A stretch of DNA of 64,000 nt from an uncultured Lachnospiraceae bacterium (GCA_934401915.1 CAKRSV010000002.1:248001-312000), one strand, 5' to 3'. Shown: positions 25,505 through 35,365, counted from the stretch's first letter. The notes: generated by a model not told the origin, from the letters alone. Translations and numbers: made by a program.

Positions 25505-28357
25505 ATGTATGAGAATAAGAAGGTGGCGGAGCTTCTAAAGACGCTGGGAACCAGTGCTGAAAAGGGGCTTGAGAGAAGCGAGGCGTATGACCGGCAGAAG
25601 CGGTACGGACCGAACCGGCTTAACGATCAGGAGCAGAAAACACTGTGGCAGATGATTCTGGAGCAGCTCAACGATCCGCTGATCCTGATCCTGGTGGTCG
25701 CTATGGCGATCTCGATGATGCTTGGTGAATTTGGTGACGCGGTGATCATCGTGGTGGTCGTTGCACTCAACGCCACGGTTGGGATCATTCAGGAGGGAAA
25801 AGCAGGGCGCGCAGTGGAAGCCCTGAAAAAGATATCCAGCCCGCAGGCTACGGTCGTGCGGAGCGGGGAGAGAATGAGAGTCGACGCTTCGGAGCTGGTG
25901 ATCGGAGATCTGGTTTTGCTGGAATCCGGTAATATGGTTCCGGCAGATCTGCGTCTGACGGAGGCAACAGGGCTGTACGCGGAGGAGTCCACGCTGACGG
26001 GGGAATCCGTTCCGGTGGAAAAGGATGCGGCGTATCTTGAGGAAGGGAACCCGGACAACACCACGCCAAACATGGTATATATGTCCACTTATGTCACCAA
26101 GGGAAGAGGAGCCGGTATCGTGGTGGCAACGGGAATGGATACGAGGATCGGTCATATTGCCGGTATGCTGCATAGCAAGGAGAAGATGACCCCGCTTCAG
26201 GAAAAACTGGGGGACTTGGGCACGGTTCTCAGCTTTCTGGCAGTGGGGATCTGTGTCCTGCTTTTTCTGGTTGCAGTGTTTCAGAAGAGAAATGTGGGAG
26301 AGATGCTGCTCACCTCCGTTTCGCTGGCTGTGGCGGCAGTACCGGAGGGACTTCCTGCGATCGTGACGATCGTGCTTGCCCTGAGCGTGTCGAGGATGGT
26401 GCGTGTCAAGACGATCGTGCGCCGGCTGGCTTCGGTGGAGACGCTGGGGGCTGTGGAGGTGGTCTGCTCGGATAAGACGGGTACGCTGACCCAGAACCGG
26501 ATGACGGTGACGGAGTGCTATCTGGACGGAAGGCGGTATGACCGGGAACAGATGAAGTGGATGCCGACAGAGAGGATGCCGGAGCAGGAAGAAGAGTTCG
26601 GCGCTGGTGACAGTTACGACAGGGAGCTGGCGGCGGCAAGCATCCCGGAACTGGAGAGCGAGCAGAGACGACCGGACGGCGGAGCGGAGCGGGAGCTTTT
26701 CTGGCAGGGCTGCGTTTTGTGCAACGATTCGGTGCTGCTGGCAGAGGGCGAGATGGGCGATCCGACGGAGAAGGCGCTGGTCGACCTGGCAGAGGCGTGC
26801 GGCGTCGATTCGGAAAGTATGTGCCGCCGTTTCCCGCGTGTGGCGGAAAAGGGTTTTGACTCGGAACGCAAGATGATGACGACGGCAAACCGCACCCCGC
26901 AGGGAAAGCTGTGCGCCTATACGAAGGGTGCCGCCGAGCGGGTGATGGCTGCCTGCGACCGGTATCTGCACAGAGGGAAGATCCTGCCCTTTGGCGAGCG
27001 GGAGAGAGAGGCGGCTGCGAGAGCGCAGCATCAGTTTATGCAGGAGGGAAAACGCGTGCTGGGTCTGGCGATCCGGGAGGACGGCGGTCTGGATGAGAGC
27101 GGGATGATCTTCCTCGGACTGGTCAGTATGCAGGATCCGGTCAGACCGGAGGCAATCCGCGCCGTTGCGGATTTTAAGCAGGCGGGAGTTACCACGGTGA
27201 TGATAACCGGCGACCACCCGGATACGGCGTTTTCAATTGCCAGAGAGCTTGGCATCACTGACAGTCCCGACGAGTGCATTACGGGAAAAGAACTGGATCA
27301 TCTTAAGGAACACACGTTGATGCAGAAGCTGCCGCAGCTCCGGGTATTTGCCAGAGTGACGCCGGAGCACAAGGTCAGGATCGTGGAGGCTTTTCAGAAG
27401 CTCGGAAAGACGGTGGCGATGACCGGGGACGGCGTCAACGACGCGCCTTCGCTGCAGGCGGCAGATATCGGTATCGCCATGGGAAAGAACGGTACGGACG
27501 TCGCACGTGGCGCGGCAGATTTCGTCCTGATGGATGACAATTTCGCGACGATCCACACGGCGATCCGGGAGGGGCGCGGGATTTATGAAAATATCCGCAA
27601 GTCGGTGCTTTTTCTCCTCTCTTCCAATCTGGGAGAGATCATCACCATGCTGCTGACGATCATAGCCGGGCTGCCTTCGCCGTTGAAGGCCAGCTTTATC
27701 CTGTGGATCAATCTGATCACGGATTCCCTGCCGGCACTGGCACTCGGCGTGGATGACAACGACGCGGAGGCGCTGATGCGGGATGCTCCGCGAAGAAAGG
27801 AGGACTCGCTGTTTGCCAGAGGCGGTCTTTCCTGTGTGATCTGTTATGGTCTGGTGATCGGAGGGATCAGTCTGGCGGCATTTCTGAAAGTGCCGTATGA
27901 CCGGATCGTTGCGGAGGGTCTGCCTGTTAGTTTACATAATGTAATCGAGGGGCTGAATATTTCAACGGTGCTTGCCAAGGCGCAGACGCACGCGTTTACG
28001 GTTCTTGGAATGAGCCAGCTTTTTCATGCGATCGGCATGCGGGACGTCAACCGGTCAGTCTTTCGGATGAACCATAAGAACAACCCGTATATGATCGCGG
28101 CGGTTGCTATCGGGCTTGCCCTGCAGGCGGTCGTTACGGAGTTTTCACCGCTTATCCGGCTGTTTGGAACGGTGCGGCTGAGTATGCAGGAATGGGCGCA
28201 GCTTCTTGCGCTGTCCCTGACGCCGCTGATCGTCCATGAGCTGCTTGTGGCAGTCGGAGGCGGAAGGAGAAGATATTCTGGCACGCGGTCAGAGCAGGGT
28301 GAGGACAGCCAGAAGGAGAAGGAAAAGTCCGCTCAGCCAGGAGAGATCGAGGCGTGA
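25505..28357 (+). CDS. Calcium-type cation-translocating P-type ATPase
   Basis: A 950-residue P2-type ATPase that probably exports Ca2+. The N-terminal cation ATPase domain (KKVAELLKTLGTSAEKGLER) is followed by the actuator loop (TGES near residue 165), the SERCA-like membrane motif PEGLPAIVTIVLAL, phosphorylation site D323 in CSDKTGTLTQN, the nucleotide domain, GDGVNDAP, and six C-terminal helices with NLITDSLPALALG, characteristic of Ca2+ pumps. Length is normal for bacterial LMCA1-like pumps. ATG at 25505 follows GGAGGAAAG. Its last 69 bases overlap the end of the opposite-strand ytaF-like gene. Confidence 0.93.
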   Translation: MYENKKVAELLKTLGTSAEKGLERSEAYDRQKRYGPNRLNDQEQKTLWQMILEQLNDPLILILVVAMAISMMLGEFGDAVIIVVVVALNATVGIIQEGKAGRAVEALKKISSPQATVVRSGERMRVDASELVIGDLVLLESGNMVPADLRLTEATGLYAEESTLTGESVPVEKDAAYLEEGNPDNTTPNMVYMSTYVTKGRGAGIVVATGMDTRIGHIAGMLHSKEKMTPLQEKLGDLGTVLSFLAVGICVLLFLVAVFQKRNVGEMLLTSVSLAVAAVPEGLPAIVTIVLALSVSRMVRVKTIVRRLASVETLGAVEVVCSDKTGTLTQNRMTVTECYLDGRRYDREQMKWMPTERMPEQEEEFGAGDSYDRELAAASIPELESEQRRPDGGAERELFWQGCVLCNDSVLLAEGEMGDPTEKALVDLAEACGVDSESMCRRFPRVAEKGFDSERKMMTTANRTPQGKLCAYTKGAAERVMAACDRYLHRGKILPFGEREREAAARAQHQFMQEGKRVLGLAIREDGGLDESGMIFLGLVSMQDPVRPEAIRAVADFKQAGVTTVMITGDHPDTAFSIARELGITDSPDECITGKELDHLKEHTLMQKLPQLRVFARVTPEHKVRIVEAFQKLGKTVAMTGDGVNDAPSLQAADIGIAMGKNGTDVARGAADFVLMDDNFATIHTAIREGRGIYENIRKSVLFLLSSNLGEIITMLLTIIAGLPSPLKASFILWINLITDSLPALALGVDDNDAEALMRDAPRRKEDSLFARGGLSCVICYGLVIGGISLAAFLKVPYDRIVAEGLPVSLHNVIEGLNISTVLAKAQTHAFTVLGMSQLFHAIGMRDVNRSVFRMNHKNNPYMIAAVAIGLALQAVVTEFSPLIRLFGTVRLSMQEWAQLLALSLTPLIVHELLVAVGGGRRRYSGTRSEQGEDSQKEKEKSAQPGEIEA

Positions 28358-28924
28358 TCTGGCGGCGAGCGAGCGTCCGGCGCCATAGCCGGTCAGAAAG
28401 AAGAGGTAGTTCATAAGAGAGGCGGAGAGAAACAGAAATACCCAGGGGAGAGCGACAACGCGGAAAGCCATCCCGACAAAGATACTGTCCAGGGAGAGGG
28501 CGAGGCTGAGCAGGAACGCTTCGCCGCCGCTCAGGACCTGACGATCCTTGCGGTTGGCGTCCTCCGGGGAGAGATAGATCGTAAAGATGATATTGAGCTG
28601 TTTGATTTTGCACCCCCAGTTTTTGGCGAGACTGGGGTGTTTTGCAGCCAGATGGCGGATCAGGCTTTCGAGCAGCTTTTCGCAGCCGAGCAGAAAGAGA
28701 ACCGCGAAGGAGAGCAGGTGGATCGTCCGGGCAGGCAGCCACAGACACAGAAGTTCTCCCAGCTGGTTGGACAGGGTTACGAACAGTGCAGGGATACAGA
28801 CCAGAAAGGTGTATGACAAGGGTTTGATCCGTACATTTCCGGTGCCATAGGTCAGACCGGCGGATACGGAGTCCACGGAAACTGCGATGAGGAACAGCAG
28901 TACAGGTAAGATAATCGGCATCAT
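28289..28924 (-). CDS. Sporulation membrane protein YtaF family (MntP-like fold)
   Basis: A 211-residue polytopic membrane protein with six hydrophobic segments arranged as two inverted halves. The acidic membrane motifs AVSVDSVSAGLTYG (residues about 13-26) and LALSLDSIFVGMAFR in the second half match YtaF/MntP proteins, where the Asp residues line a divalent-cation path. YtaF is a sporulation gene in Bacillus; transport of manganese or another ion is inferred from the fold. I start at 28924 (AAAGG 12 bases upstream); an ATG three bases later is equally possible and 28 extra codons upstream look non-coding. Tail-to-tail overlap of 69 bases with the Ca2+ pump gene. Confidence 0.85.
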   Translation of the reverse strand: MMPIILPVLLFLIAVSVDSVSAGLTYGTGNVRIKPLSYTFLVCIPALFVTLSNQLGELLCLWLPARTIHLLSFAVLFLLGCEKLLESLIRHLAAKHPSLAKNWGCKIKQLNIIFTIYLSPEDANRKDRQVLSGGEAFLLSLALSLDSIFVGMAFRVVALPWVFLFLSASLMNYLFFLTGYGAGRSLAARSRLDLSWLSGLFLLLLAVLTLL

Positions 28925-29042
28925 TTTGGAAAACCTTTGGTAATTTTTACTATATAATATGAAAAATAATACCCGGATGCGAACATTTTTACTGTACGCA
29001 TACACCAAAAAATGGTATGATGAAAGAACAGGAGGTATGCCT

Positions 29043-30647
29043 ATGGAGTTAATGTTTATTGGAGCGGATCACGAGGTGACGGGCAGCTGCCATTACCTTC
29101 GTGTGGGGGAAAAGAATATATTGGTAGATTACGGAATGGAGCAGGGGATCCAGGCGTTTGAAAACTGCGAGCTGCCGGTGGATGCGGCGCTTGTCGATTA
29201 TGTTTTCCTGACCCATGCTCATGTAGATCACTCGGGAATGCTGCCCTATCTGTATGCGAGAGGCTTCCGGGGACAGATCTTTGCGACGAAGGCGACGGTG
29301 GATCTGTGCAGCATTATGCTCCGTGACTGCGCGCATATCCAGATGCAGGAGGCGGAATGGAAGAACCGTAAGGCAAAGCGAAGCGCGGATAATGCAGTCG
29401 TGGAGCCGGTATACACGATGGAGGATGCGGACGGAACGATCCGCAGGCTGGTGCCGTGCGATTACGACAAGATGGTCGAGATCTGCGAGGGAGTGCAGAT
29501 CCGGTTTACCGATGTGGGACATCTGCTCGGTTCCTCCAGCATTGAGGTCTGGGCGACCGAGAACGGGGTTACGAGAAAACTGGTCTTTTCCGGCGATATC
29601 GGCAATACAGACCAGCCGCTTATCAAGGACCCCAAGTACACGGAGGAGGCAGACTTCGTCGTGATGGAGTCGACCTACGGGGACAGACTGCACGGGGATC
29701 ACAAGCCGGACTATGTCGGGGAGCTGGCAGGTATTTTGCAGGAGACGTTCGACAAGGGCGGCAACGTTGTCATCCCGTCTTTTGCGGTGGGACGTACCCA
29801 GGAAATGCTCTATTTTCTCCGGCAGATCAAGGCAGAGGGACTGATCAAGGGGCATGAGAACTTCCCGGTCTATGTGGACAGTCCGCTTGCCGTGGAGGCA
29901 ACAGGGATCTTCCAGCAAAATGAGATGGAGTGTTTCGATGACGAGGCGATGAATCTGATCTGGAACGGAATCAATCCGATCACGTTCCCGGGACTTCAGC
30001 TTGCGATCACAAGCGACGAATCCAAGGCGATCAACTTCGAGAATACGCCGAAGGTCATCATTTCTGCTTCCGGTATGTGCGAGGCGGGCCGTATCCGGCA
30101 TCACCTCAAGCACAATCTGTGGCGCCCGGAGTGCACGATCCTGTTCGTGGGCTATCAGGCGGTCGGAACGCTCGGACGGGCGATCGTGGAAGGCGCAGAG
30201 GAGGTGAAACTTTTCGGCGAACCGATCCAGATCCGTGCGCAGATCAAGCAGCTTGCGGGCATGAGCGGCCATGCAGATAAAAATGGTCTGATCCGCTGGG
30301 CGGAGGCTTTTAAGGAGAAGCCGAAGAAGCTGTTTGTGGTTCACGGCGAGGATACGGTCTGCAAGCTCTTTACGGAGTGTCTGAAGATTGAGCACGGGAT
30401 CGACGCGTATGCGCCTTACAGCGGAACGAGGTACGATCTCATCCGTGAAGAGTTTATCTATGAGGCAGAGCCGGTTGTCCTCAAGAAGAAAGCAAAAGGT
30501 GTATCGGATGTATTTGCGAGACTGCTTGCCTGTGGACAGCGTCTTATTGCGGTCATCCATAAGAACGAGGGCGGAACAAACAAGGATCTGGCGAAGTTTG
30601 CAGATCAGATCAATTCGCTCTGCGATAAGTGGGACGTCAAAAATTAA
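29043..30647 (+). CDS. Metallo-beta-lactamase/beta-CASP RNA-processing protein
   Basis: A 534-residue cytosolic metallohydrolase of the CPSF73-like group. The MBL domain carries the zinc motif THAHVDHSG near residue 58, plus GHLLGSSSIEV and VFSGDIGNTDQPL; the beta-CASP domain has SFAVGRTQEMLYFLR and ASGMCEAGRIRHHL, and the RNA-metabolising C-terminal motif is GMSGHADKNGLIRW. Members cut or degrade RNA. It differs from RNase J in lacking the long C-terminal domain and in having an extra tail (about residues 465-534). Of two ATGs, 29043 has GGAGG at seven bases and 29037 only one base away. Confidence 0.92.
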   Translation: MELMFIGADHEVTGSCHYLRVGEKNILVDYGMEQGIQAFENCELPVDAALVDYVFLTHAHVDHSGMLPYLYARGFRGQIFATKATVDLCSIMLRDCAHIQMQEAEWKNRKAKRSADNAVVEPVYTMEDADGTIRRLVPCDYDKMVEICEGVQIRFTDVGHLLGSSSIEVWATENGVTRKLVFSGDIGNTDQPLIKDPKYTEEADFVVMESTYGDRLHGDHKPDYVGELAGILQETFDKGGNVVIPSFAVGRTQEMLYFLRQIKAEGLIKGHENFPVYVDSPLAVEATGIFQQNEMECFDDEAMNLIWNGINPITFPGLQLAITSDESKAINFENTPKVIISASGMCEAGRIRHHLKHNLWRPECTILFVGYQAVGTLGRAIVEGAEEVKLFGEPIQIRAQIKQLAGMSGHADKNGLIRWAEAFKEKPKKLFVVHGEDTVCKLFTECLKIEHGIDAYAPYSGTRYDLIREEFIYEAEPVVLKKKAKGVSDVFARLLACGQRLIAVIHKNEGGTNKDLAKFADQINSLCDKWDVKN

Positions 30648-30732
30648 CAGGGGCGTACCCGCGGCAATAAGATTTGCAGGCGCGTGGCGCGTGTGAAGCG
30701 GAGAAGAAAAGAACAGAAGGGTAAAGAATTAC

Positions 30733-31581
30733 ATGAGTGCAACAGATCAGATTTTTATCAATATGTGCCGGGATATTCTGGAGAACGGGACCAGCACGGA
30801 AGGGGAGAAGGTAAGACCGCACTGGGCGGACGGAACCAGCGCCTACACGATCAAAAAGTTTGGCGTGGTCAACCGGTATGATCTGTCGAAGGAATTTCCG
30901 ATCCTGACGCTCAGACGCACGGCGCTCAAGAGCGCTACGGACGAGATCCTCTGGATCTGGCAGCAGAAATCAAATAATATCCACGATCTGCACAGCCACA
31001 TCTGGGATGAGTGGGCGGACGAGGACGGTTCGATCGGCAAGGCGTACGGCTACCAGCTCTCGGTGAAGCATCAGTACAAAGAGGGGATGATGGATCAGGT
31101 AGACCGTGTGATCTACGATCTGAAGAACAATCCGTTCAGCAGGCGGATCATGACGAATATTTACGTGCATCAGGATCTGCACGAGATGAATCTGTATCCC
31201 TGTGCCTACAGCATGACTTTCAATGTGACGCAGAAGAAGGGGCATGAAAAGCTGACGCTGAACGCTATTTTGAACCAGCGTTCGCAGGATGTGCTGGCGG
31301 CAAACAACTGGAATGTGGTGCAGTACGCTGTGCTGGTGCATATGCTCGCGCAGGTGTGCGATATGGAGGTCGGTGAGCTGGTGCATGTGATCGCGGATGC
31401 GCACATCTATGACAGGCATGTGCCGATCATTCGGGAGCTGATCGAGAGACCGGCGTACGACGCGCCGACGTTCTGGCTGAATCCGGAGATCAAGGATTTC
31501 TATCAGTTCACAAGGAACGATGTGAAGGTGGAGAACTATGTGACCGGACCACAGGTGGAAAATATACCGATCGCTATCTGA
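30733..31581 (+). CDS. thyA: Thymidylate synthase
   Basis: A 282-residue enzyme making dTMP from dUMP with methylene-THF, releasing dihydrofolate. The nucleophile is C157 in NLYPCAYS, the folate/dUMP segments are LNQRSQDVLAANNWNVVQYA and HIYDRHVP, and the N-terminal Arg-bearing loop is present. Length is standard for short bacterial ThyA, so this is not the ThyX type. GAAGGGTAAAG precedes the ATG. It is followed 64 bases later by dihydrofolate reductase, which recycles its product, and then by a hybrid kinase gene, all on one strand with no terminator between them. Confidence 0.97.
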   Translation: MSATDQIFINMCRDILENGTSTEGEKVRPHWADGTSAYTIKKFGVVNRYDLSKEFPILTLRRTALKSATDEILWIWQQKSNNIHDLHSHIWDEWADEDGSIGKAYGYQLSVKHQYKEGMMDQVDRVIYDLKNNPFSRRIMTNIYVHQDLHEMNLYPCAYSMTFNVTQKKGHEKLTLNAILNQRSQDVLAANNWNVVQYAVLVHMLAQVCDMEVGELVHVIADAHIYDRHVPIIRELIERPAYDAPTFWLNPEIKDFYQFTRNDVKVENYVTGPQVENIPIAI

Positions 31582-31645
31582 GAGCAGGAAGCGACGACAG
31601 CAGAATATCGTGTGCGAAGGCATACGGGAAAATGAGGAACAGAGA

Positions 31646-32140
31646 ATGAATTTAATCGTAGCCGTTGACAGAAATTGGGCGATCGGGTGCAAAAACAGTC
31701 TTTTGGTATCAATCCCGGCGGATCATAAATTTTTCCGTCAGGAAACGATCGGAAAAGTGGTTGTGTTGGGACGGAAGACATTGGAAACTTTTCCGCAGGG
31801 GCAGCCGCTGAACAATCGGACGAACATAATTATGTCAACCAACCCGAATTATCATGTGAAGGGCGCTATCGTTGTCCACAGCAAGGAAGAGCTGATGGAA
31901 GAGCTGAAAAAATATAAGAGCGAGGATATCTATATCATCGGTGGGGAGAGCGTTTACCGGATGATGCTTCCGGACTGTGATGTGGCGCATGTGACGAAGA
32001 TCGACCACGCATATGAGGCGGACGCCTATTTTCCGAATCTGGATGAGATGGAAGCGTGGGAGATCACGGCGGACAGCGACGAGCAGACCTATTTTGATCT
32101 CGCATACGAGTTTGTGAAGTATGAGAGGAAGAAGGGCTGA
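31646..32140 (+). CDS. folA: Dihydrofolate reductase
   Basis: A 164-residue NADPH-dependent reductase regenerating tetrahydrofolate. Family marks are NLIVAVDRNWAIGCKNSLLV at the N-terminus, VVLGRKTLETFP (cofactor loop) and IYIIGGESVYRMMLP; the acidic active-site residue lies in the DHKFFRQET segment. The start at 31646 is at the conserved first strand with AGGAACAGAG before it; an in-frame start 12 codons up lacks a site. Coupled to thyA as a standard pair and 50 bases before the hybrid kinase. Confidence 0.94.
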   Translation: MNLIVAVDRNWAIGCKNSLLVSIPADHKFFRQETIGKVVVLGRKTLETFPQGQPLNNRTNIIMSTNPNYHVKGAIVVHSKEELMEELKKYKSEDIYIIGGESVYRMMLPDCDVAHVTKIDHAYEADAYFPNLDEMEAWEITADSDEQTYFDLAYEFVKYERKKG

Positions 32141-32190
32141 GAGGCCTGACGACAGGGTGAGTATAAAAAGAGTAAGAGAGGAATACAGCA

Positions 32191-34107
32191 ATGGCAGAGG
32201 ACAGGAAACCGGATTTAGTAAGGGATGAATTGAAGGAAGCGGTTCTGGCAGCGAAGAAGGCGGAAGAGGCGAGAGATATCTTTCTTGCCAACATGTCCCA
32301 CGAGCTGCGCACGCCAATCAATACCATGCTGGGATTAAACGAACTGATCATCCGGGAGAGCCAGGATGAGACGATCAAGGGGTACGCCATGGACATCAAG
32401 CAGGCGGGAAACATCCTGATGGCGATGGTGAGCGATATCCTGGATTTTTCAAAGCTGGAGGCAGGAAAGCTGGAGCTTGCAGACGGGATCTACGATATCA
32501 GCTCGCTTCTCAACGATCTGATCAACGGCGTTTCCCTCGGACTGCGGCGCAAGAAGCTGGATCTGGAGCTGGATGTGGCGGAGGATATTCCCTACAAGCT
32601 GCACGGAGATGAGATCCGCATCCGTCAGATCGTGAGCAACCTGCTCAGCAACGCCGTCAAGTTTACGGAGAAAGGAAAGATCACGCTGCGCGTGGGCTGG
32701 GAGGAAGCAGGCGGGGAAGAGATCCTGTTGAAGGTCGCGGTGCAGGATACCGGGATCGGGATCAAGGAGCAGGATATGCCCAAGCTGTTCGGCGCGTTCC
32801 AGCGGATGGATTCGATCACCCGGAGCAAGTCGGAGCGGACCGGACTGGGACTGGCGATCACGAACCGGCTGATCGTGCTGATGGGAGGAAAGCTGGAGGT
32901 TAAGAGCACCTTTGGAAAAGGCTCGACATTCTCCTTTGCGATCCGTCAGAAGATCATAGACCGGACGCCGCTGGGCAATTTTGAGAAGCAGTACCGGGAG
33001 AGCCTGCACAGCCACGAAGATTACCATGAAAAGTTTATCGCTCCGCTCGGCAGGATCCTGATCGTGGACGACAATGCGATGAATCTGGCTGTGGCGCAGG
33101 GACTTCTCAAGGGAACCAGGCTGCAGGTGGATGTGGCGGCGAGCGGTGAGGAGTGTCTGGAGATGCTCAAGAGAAAGACCTATCACCTGATCTGTCTCGA
33201 TCACATGATGCCTGTGATGGACGGCGTGCAGACGCTTCACGCGATCCGGGCGCTGGAGGGCAACCCTTCGGCGGATGTGCCGATCATCGCACTGACGGCG
33301 AACGCGGTAGCAGGGGCGCGGGAGTTCTATCTGAAAGAGGGCTTTCAGGATTATCTCACGAAGCCGATCGAGGCGGAAAAATTTGAAAATATGCTGATCG
33401 AATACCTGCCGGACAATGTCGTATATCTGCGCGCGTCGTTCGGTGAAGAGGAAGAAGACGGCAGCGTGGAGGATGAGATCGGTCTGGGACTGAAGGAAAG
33501 CAGACTGTACAAGATCGGATTTAACATCCGCCACGGACTGAAATATATGGGCGGCAACACGGCGTTGTATGAGAAGGTCCTGCGCGATTTCAACACCATC
33601 CTACAGGAGAAGGAAGAGGAACTCAAGGAATTTCTGAAAAAGGGCGATATGCCGGGCTTCCGCATCATTGTACATTCCCTCAAGGGCAATGCGCGAAATC
33701 TGGGCGCCGACGATCTGGCGGACGAAGCCTTCGAACTGGAGAAGCTGAGCAAGGCGGAGCGGCTGGAGGACGTTTCTGTCCGCGCACCGATCCTGTTTTC
33801 CATGATGACTGCGATGCGAAGTTCCCTGCAGGCATATCTGGAGGAAGAGGATCGCGAGAAAAAGAAGGAGACCGTGCCCGAGAACGTCGAAAAGATCACT
33901 ATTTCAGAGGACGACTGGAAGAAGGGGCTGATGCAGCTCGCAGAGCGCCTGGACGACTTCGACGGGGACAGCGCGGAGACCAAGCTGGCAGAACTCAAGC
34001 GGTGTGAAAGACCGGAGGAGGATCGGAAGATGCTCCGGATGTGCGAAAAAGCGATCAAAGATTATGCCTACGATGTGGCGCTTGAGATCCTGCACACGGC
34101 AATGTAA
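32191..34107 (+). CDS. Soluble hybrid histidine kinase with receiver and Hpt-like domains
   Basis: A 638-residue cytosolic kinase that starts directly with the dimerisation helix: H37 in ANMSHELRTPINTM. The ATPase domain follows (SNLLSNAVKFTEKG, ERTGLGLAITNRL), then a receiver (ILIVDDNAMNLAVAQG, phospho-acceptor D337 in CLDHMMPVMDG), then an Hpt-like helical domain with H495 in IVHSLKGNARNLG, and a 90-residue helical tail. No signal peptide, membrane helix, PAS or GAF domain precedes the kinase, so its input is unclear. Third gene of the thyA-DHFR operon, an odd place for a signalling protein. No output regulator nearby. Confidence 0.92.
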   Translation: MAEDRKPDLVRDELKEAVLAAKKAEEARDIFLANMSHELRTPINTMLGLNELIIRESQDETIKGYAMDIKQAGNILMAMVSDILDFSKLEAGKLELADGIYDISSLLNDLINGVSLGLRRKKLDLELDVAEDIPYKLHGDEIRIRQIVSNLLSNAVKFTEKGKITLRVGWEEAGGEEILLKVAVQDTGIGIKEQDMPKLFGAFQRMDSITRSKSERTGLGLAITNRLIVLMGGKLEVKSTFGKGSTFSFAIRQKIIDRTPLGNFEKQYRESLHSHEDYHEKFIAPLGRILIVDDNAMNLAVAQGLLKGTRLQVDVAASGEECLEMLKRKTYHLICLDHMMPVMDGVQTLHAIRALEGNPSADVPIIALTANAVAGAREFYLKEGFQDYLTKPIEAEKFENMLIEYLPDNVVYLRASFGEEEEDGSVEDEIGLGLKESRLYKIGFNIRHGLKYMGGNTALYEKVLRDFNTILQEKEEELKEFLKKGDMPGFRIIVHSLKGNARNLGADDLADEAFELEKLSKAERLEDVSVRAPILFSMMTAMRSSLQAYLEEEDREKKKETVPENVEKITISEDDWKKGLMQLAERLDDFDGDSAETKLAELKRCERPEEDRKMLRMCEKAIKDYAYDVALEILHTAM

Positions 34108-34156
34108 CAAGGCGTAACAGGCAGCCATAGGGTGTTCTCGGATACAACAAAAGGCG

Positions 34157-34186
34157 AGGCGGGAAGGAAATCCCGTCTTGACTTTT
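34157..34186 (+). terminator. Weak intrinsic terminator
   Basis: AGGCGGGA / TCCCGTCT, 8 bp with one G-T pair and a six-base loop, followed by TGACTTTTG. Moderate strength; end of the thyA operon. The 205-base gap to ilvE contains no T-box-like structure that I can recognise. Confidence 0.5.
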
Positions 34187-34312
34187 GCGGACAAAGGTAT
34201 AAGATGATAATAACGTAAGCTGGAAGGCAGAAAGACGCGCGGGAAGACGCAGACGCGGCGAGAGTTTTCTCCAGCCTGCTGAAACTGACAGGAAAAGGAG
34301 TTGTAGAGAAAG

Positions 34313-35338
34313 ATGGAAAAGAAGAATATCGACTGGGCAAATCTTGGATTCGGTTACCATGAGACAGACAAGAGATTTGTGGCGAACTACAAAAATGGAG
34401 CATGGGATGAGGGCGCGCTGATTTCGGATGCCAACATTACCATCAATGAATGTGCCGGTGTATTCCAGTATGCACAGACATGCTTCGAAGGTATGAAAGC
34501 GTACACAACCGAGGACGGTCATATTGTTACTTTCCGTCCGGATCTGAACGCACAGCGTATGGAGGATTCCTGTAAGAGACTGGAGATGCCGGTGTTCCCG
34601 CAGGATCGTTTCGTACAGGCTGTCAAGGATGTGGTAGCAGCCAATGAGGCATATGTTCCGCCGTACGGCTCTGGTGCAACCTTATATATCCGTCCGTATA
34701 TGTTCGGAAGCTCTTCCGTAATCGGCGTAAAGCCGGCAGAGGAGTATCAGTTCCGTATCTTCTGTACGCCTGTAGGCCCGTACTTTAAGGGCGGCGTAAA
34801 GCCTCTTACTATCAAGGTAAGTGATTTTGACCGTGCGGCACCGCATGGAACAGGACACATCAAGGCTGGTCTGAACTATGCGATGAGCTTACATGCGATC
34901 GTGACCGCGCATGAGGAAGGCTATGACGAGAATATGTATCTCGATGCAGCGACAAGAACCAAGGTTGAGGAGACAGGCGGAGCCAACTTCCTGTTCGTGA
35001 CCAAGGATAACAAGGTGGTAACGCCGAAGTCCGGCAGTATCCTTCCGTCGATTACCAGAAGATCGCTGATGGTTGTTGCAAAAGAGTACCTTGGACTTGA
35101 GGTAGAGGAGAGAGAGATTCCTTTTGAGGAGGTAAAAGATTTTGCAGAGTGCGGTCTGTGCGGAACTGCTGCGGTTATCTCCCCGGTAGGAAAGATCGTA
35201 GATCACGGCAAGGAGATCGCATTCCCGAGCGGTATGACCGAGATGGGACCGATCACCAAGAAGCTGTATGACACACTGACCGGAATCCAGATGGGACGTA
35301 TCGAGGCTCCCGAAGGATGGCTGCAGATCATCAAATAG
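34313..35338 (+). CDS. ilvE: Branched-chain amino acid aminotransferase
   Basis: A 341-residue fold-type IV PLP enzyme interconverting leucine, isoleucine and valine with their keto acids. Matches to the long (BCAT-II like) family include the CFEGMKAYTTEDGHIVTFRP segment, the PLP lysine in AGLNYAMSL-region context (K near residue 183), YLDAATRTKVEETGGANFLF and ITRRSLMVVAKEYLGLEVEER. RBS AAAGGAGTTG. Single gene between terminators. Codon use is that of a highly expressed gene compared with neighbours (frequent TAC/AAC and GGT codons). Confidence 0.95.
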   Translation: MEKKNIDWANLGFGYHETDKRFVANYKNGAWDEGALISDANITINECAGVFQYAQTCFEGMKAYTTEDGHIVTFRPDLNAQRMEDSCKRLEMPVFPQDRFVQAVKDVVAANEAYVPPYGSGATLYIRPYMFGSSSVIGVKPAEEYQFRIFCTPVGPYFKGGVKPLTIKVSDFDRAAPHGTGHIKAGLNYAMSLHAIVTAHEEGYDENMYLDAATRTKVEETGGANFLFVTKDNKVVTPKSGSILPSITRRSLMVVAKEYLGLEVEEREIPFEEVKDFAECGLCGTAAVISPVGKIVDHGKEIAFPSGMTEMGPITKKLYDTLTGIQMGRIEAPEGWLQIIK

Positions 35339-35365
35339 GTTAGAAGTAAAATAATGTGAGATAAT

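Noticed and set aside
34108..34312. T-box or other amino-acid riboswitch before ilvE
   Set aside because: No T-box sequence (AGGGTGG-like) or antiterminator pair could be found in the 205 bases.
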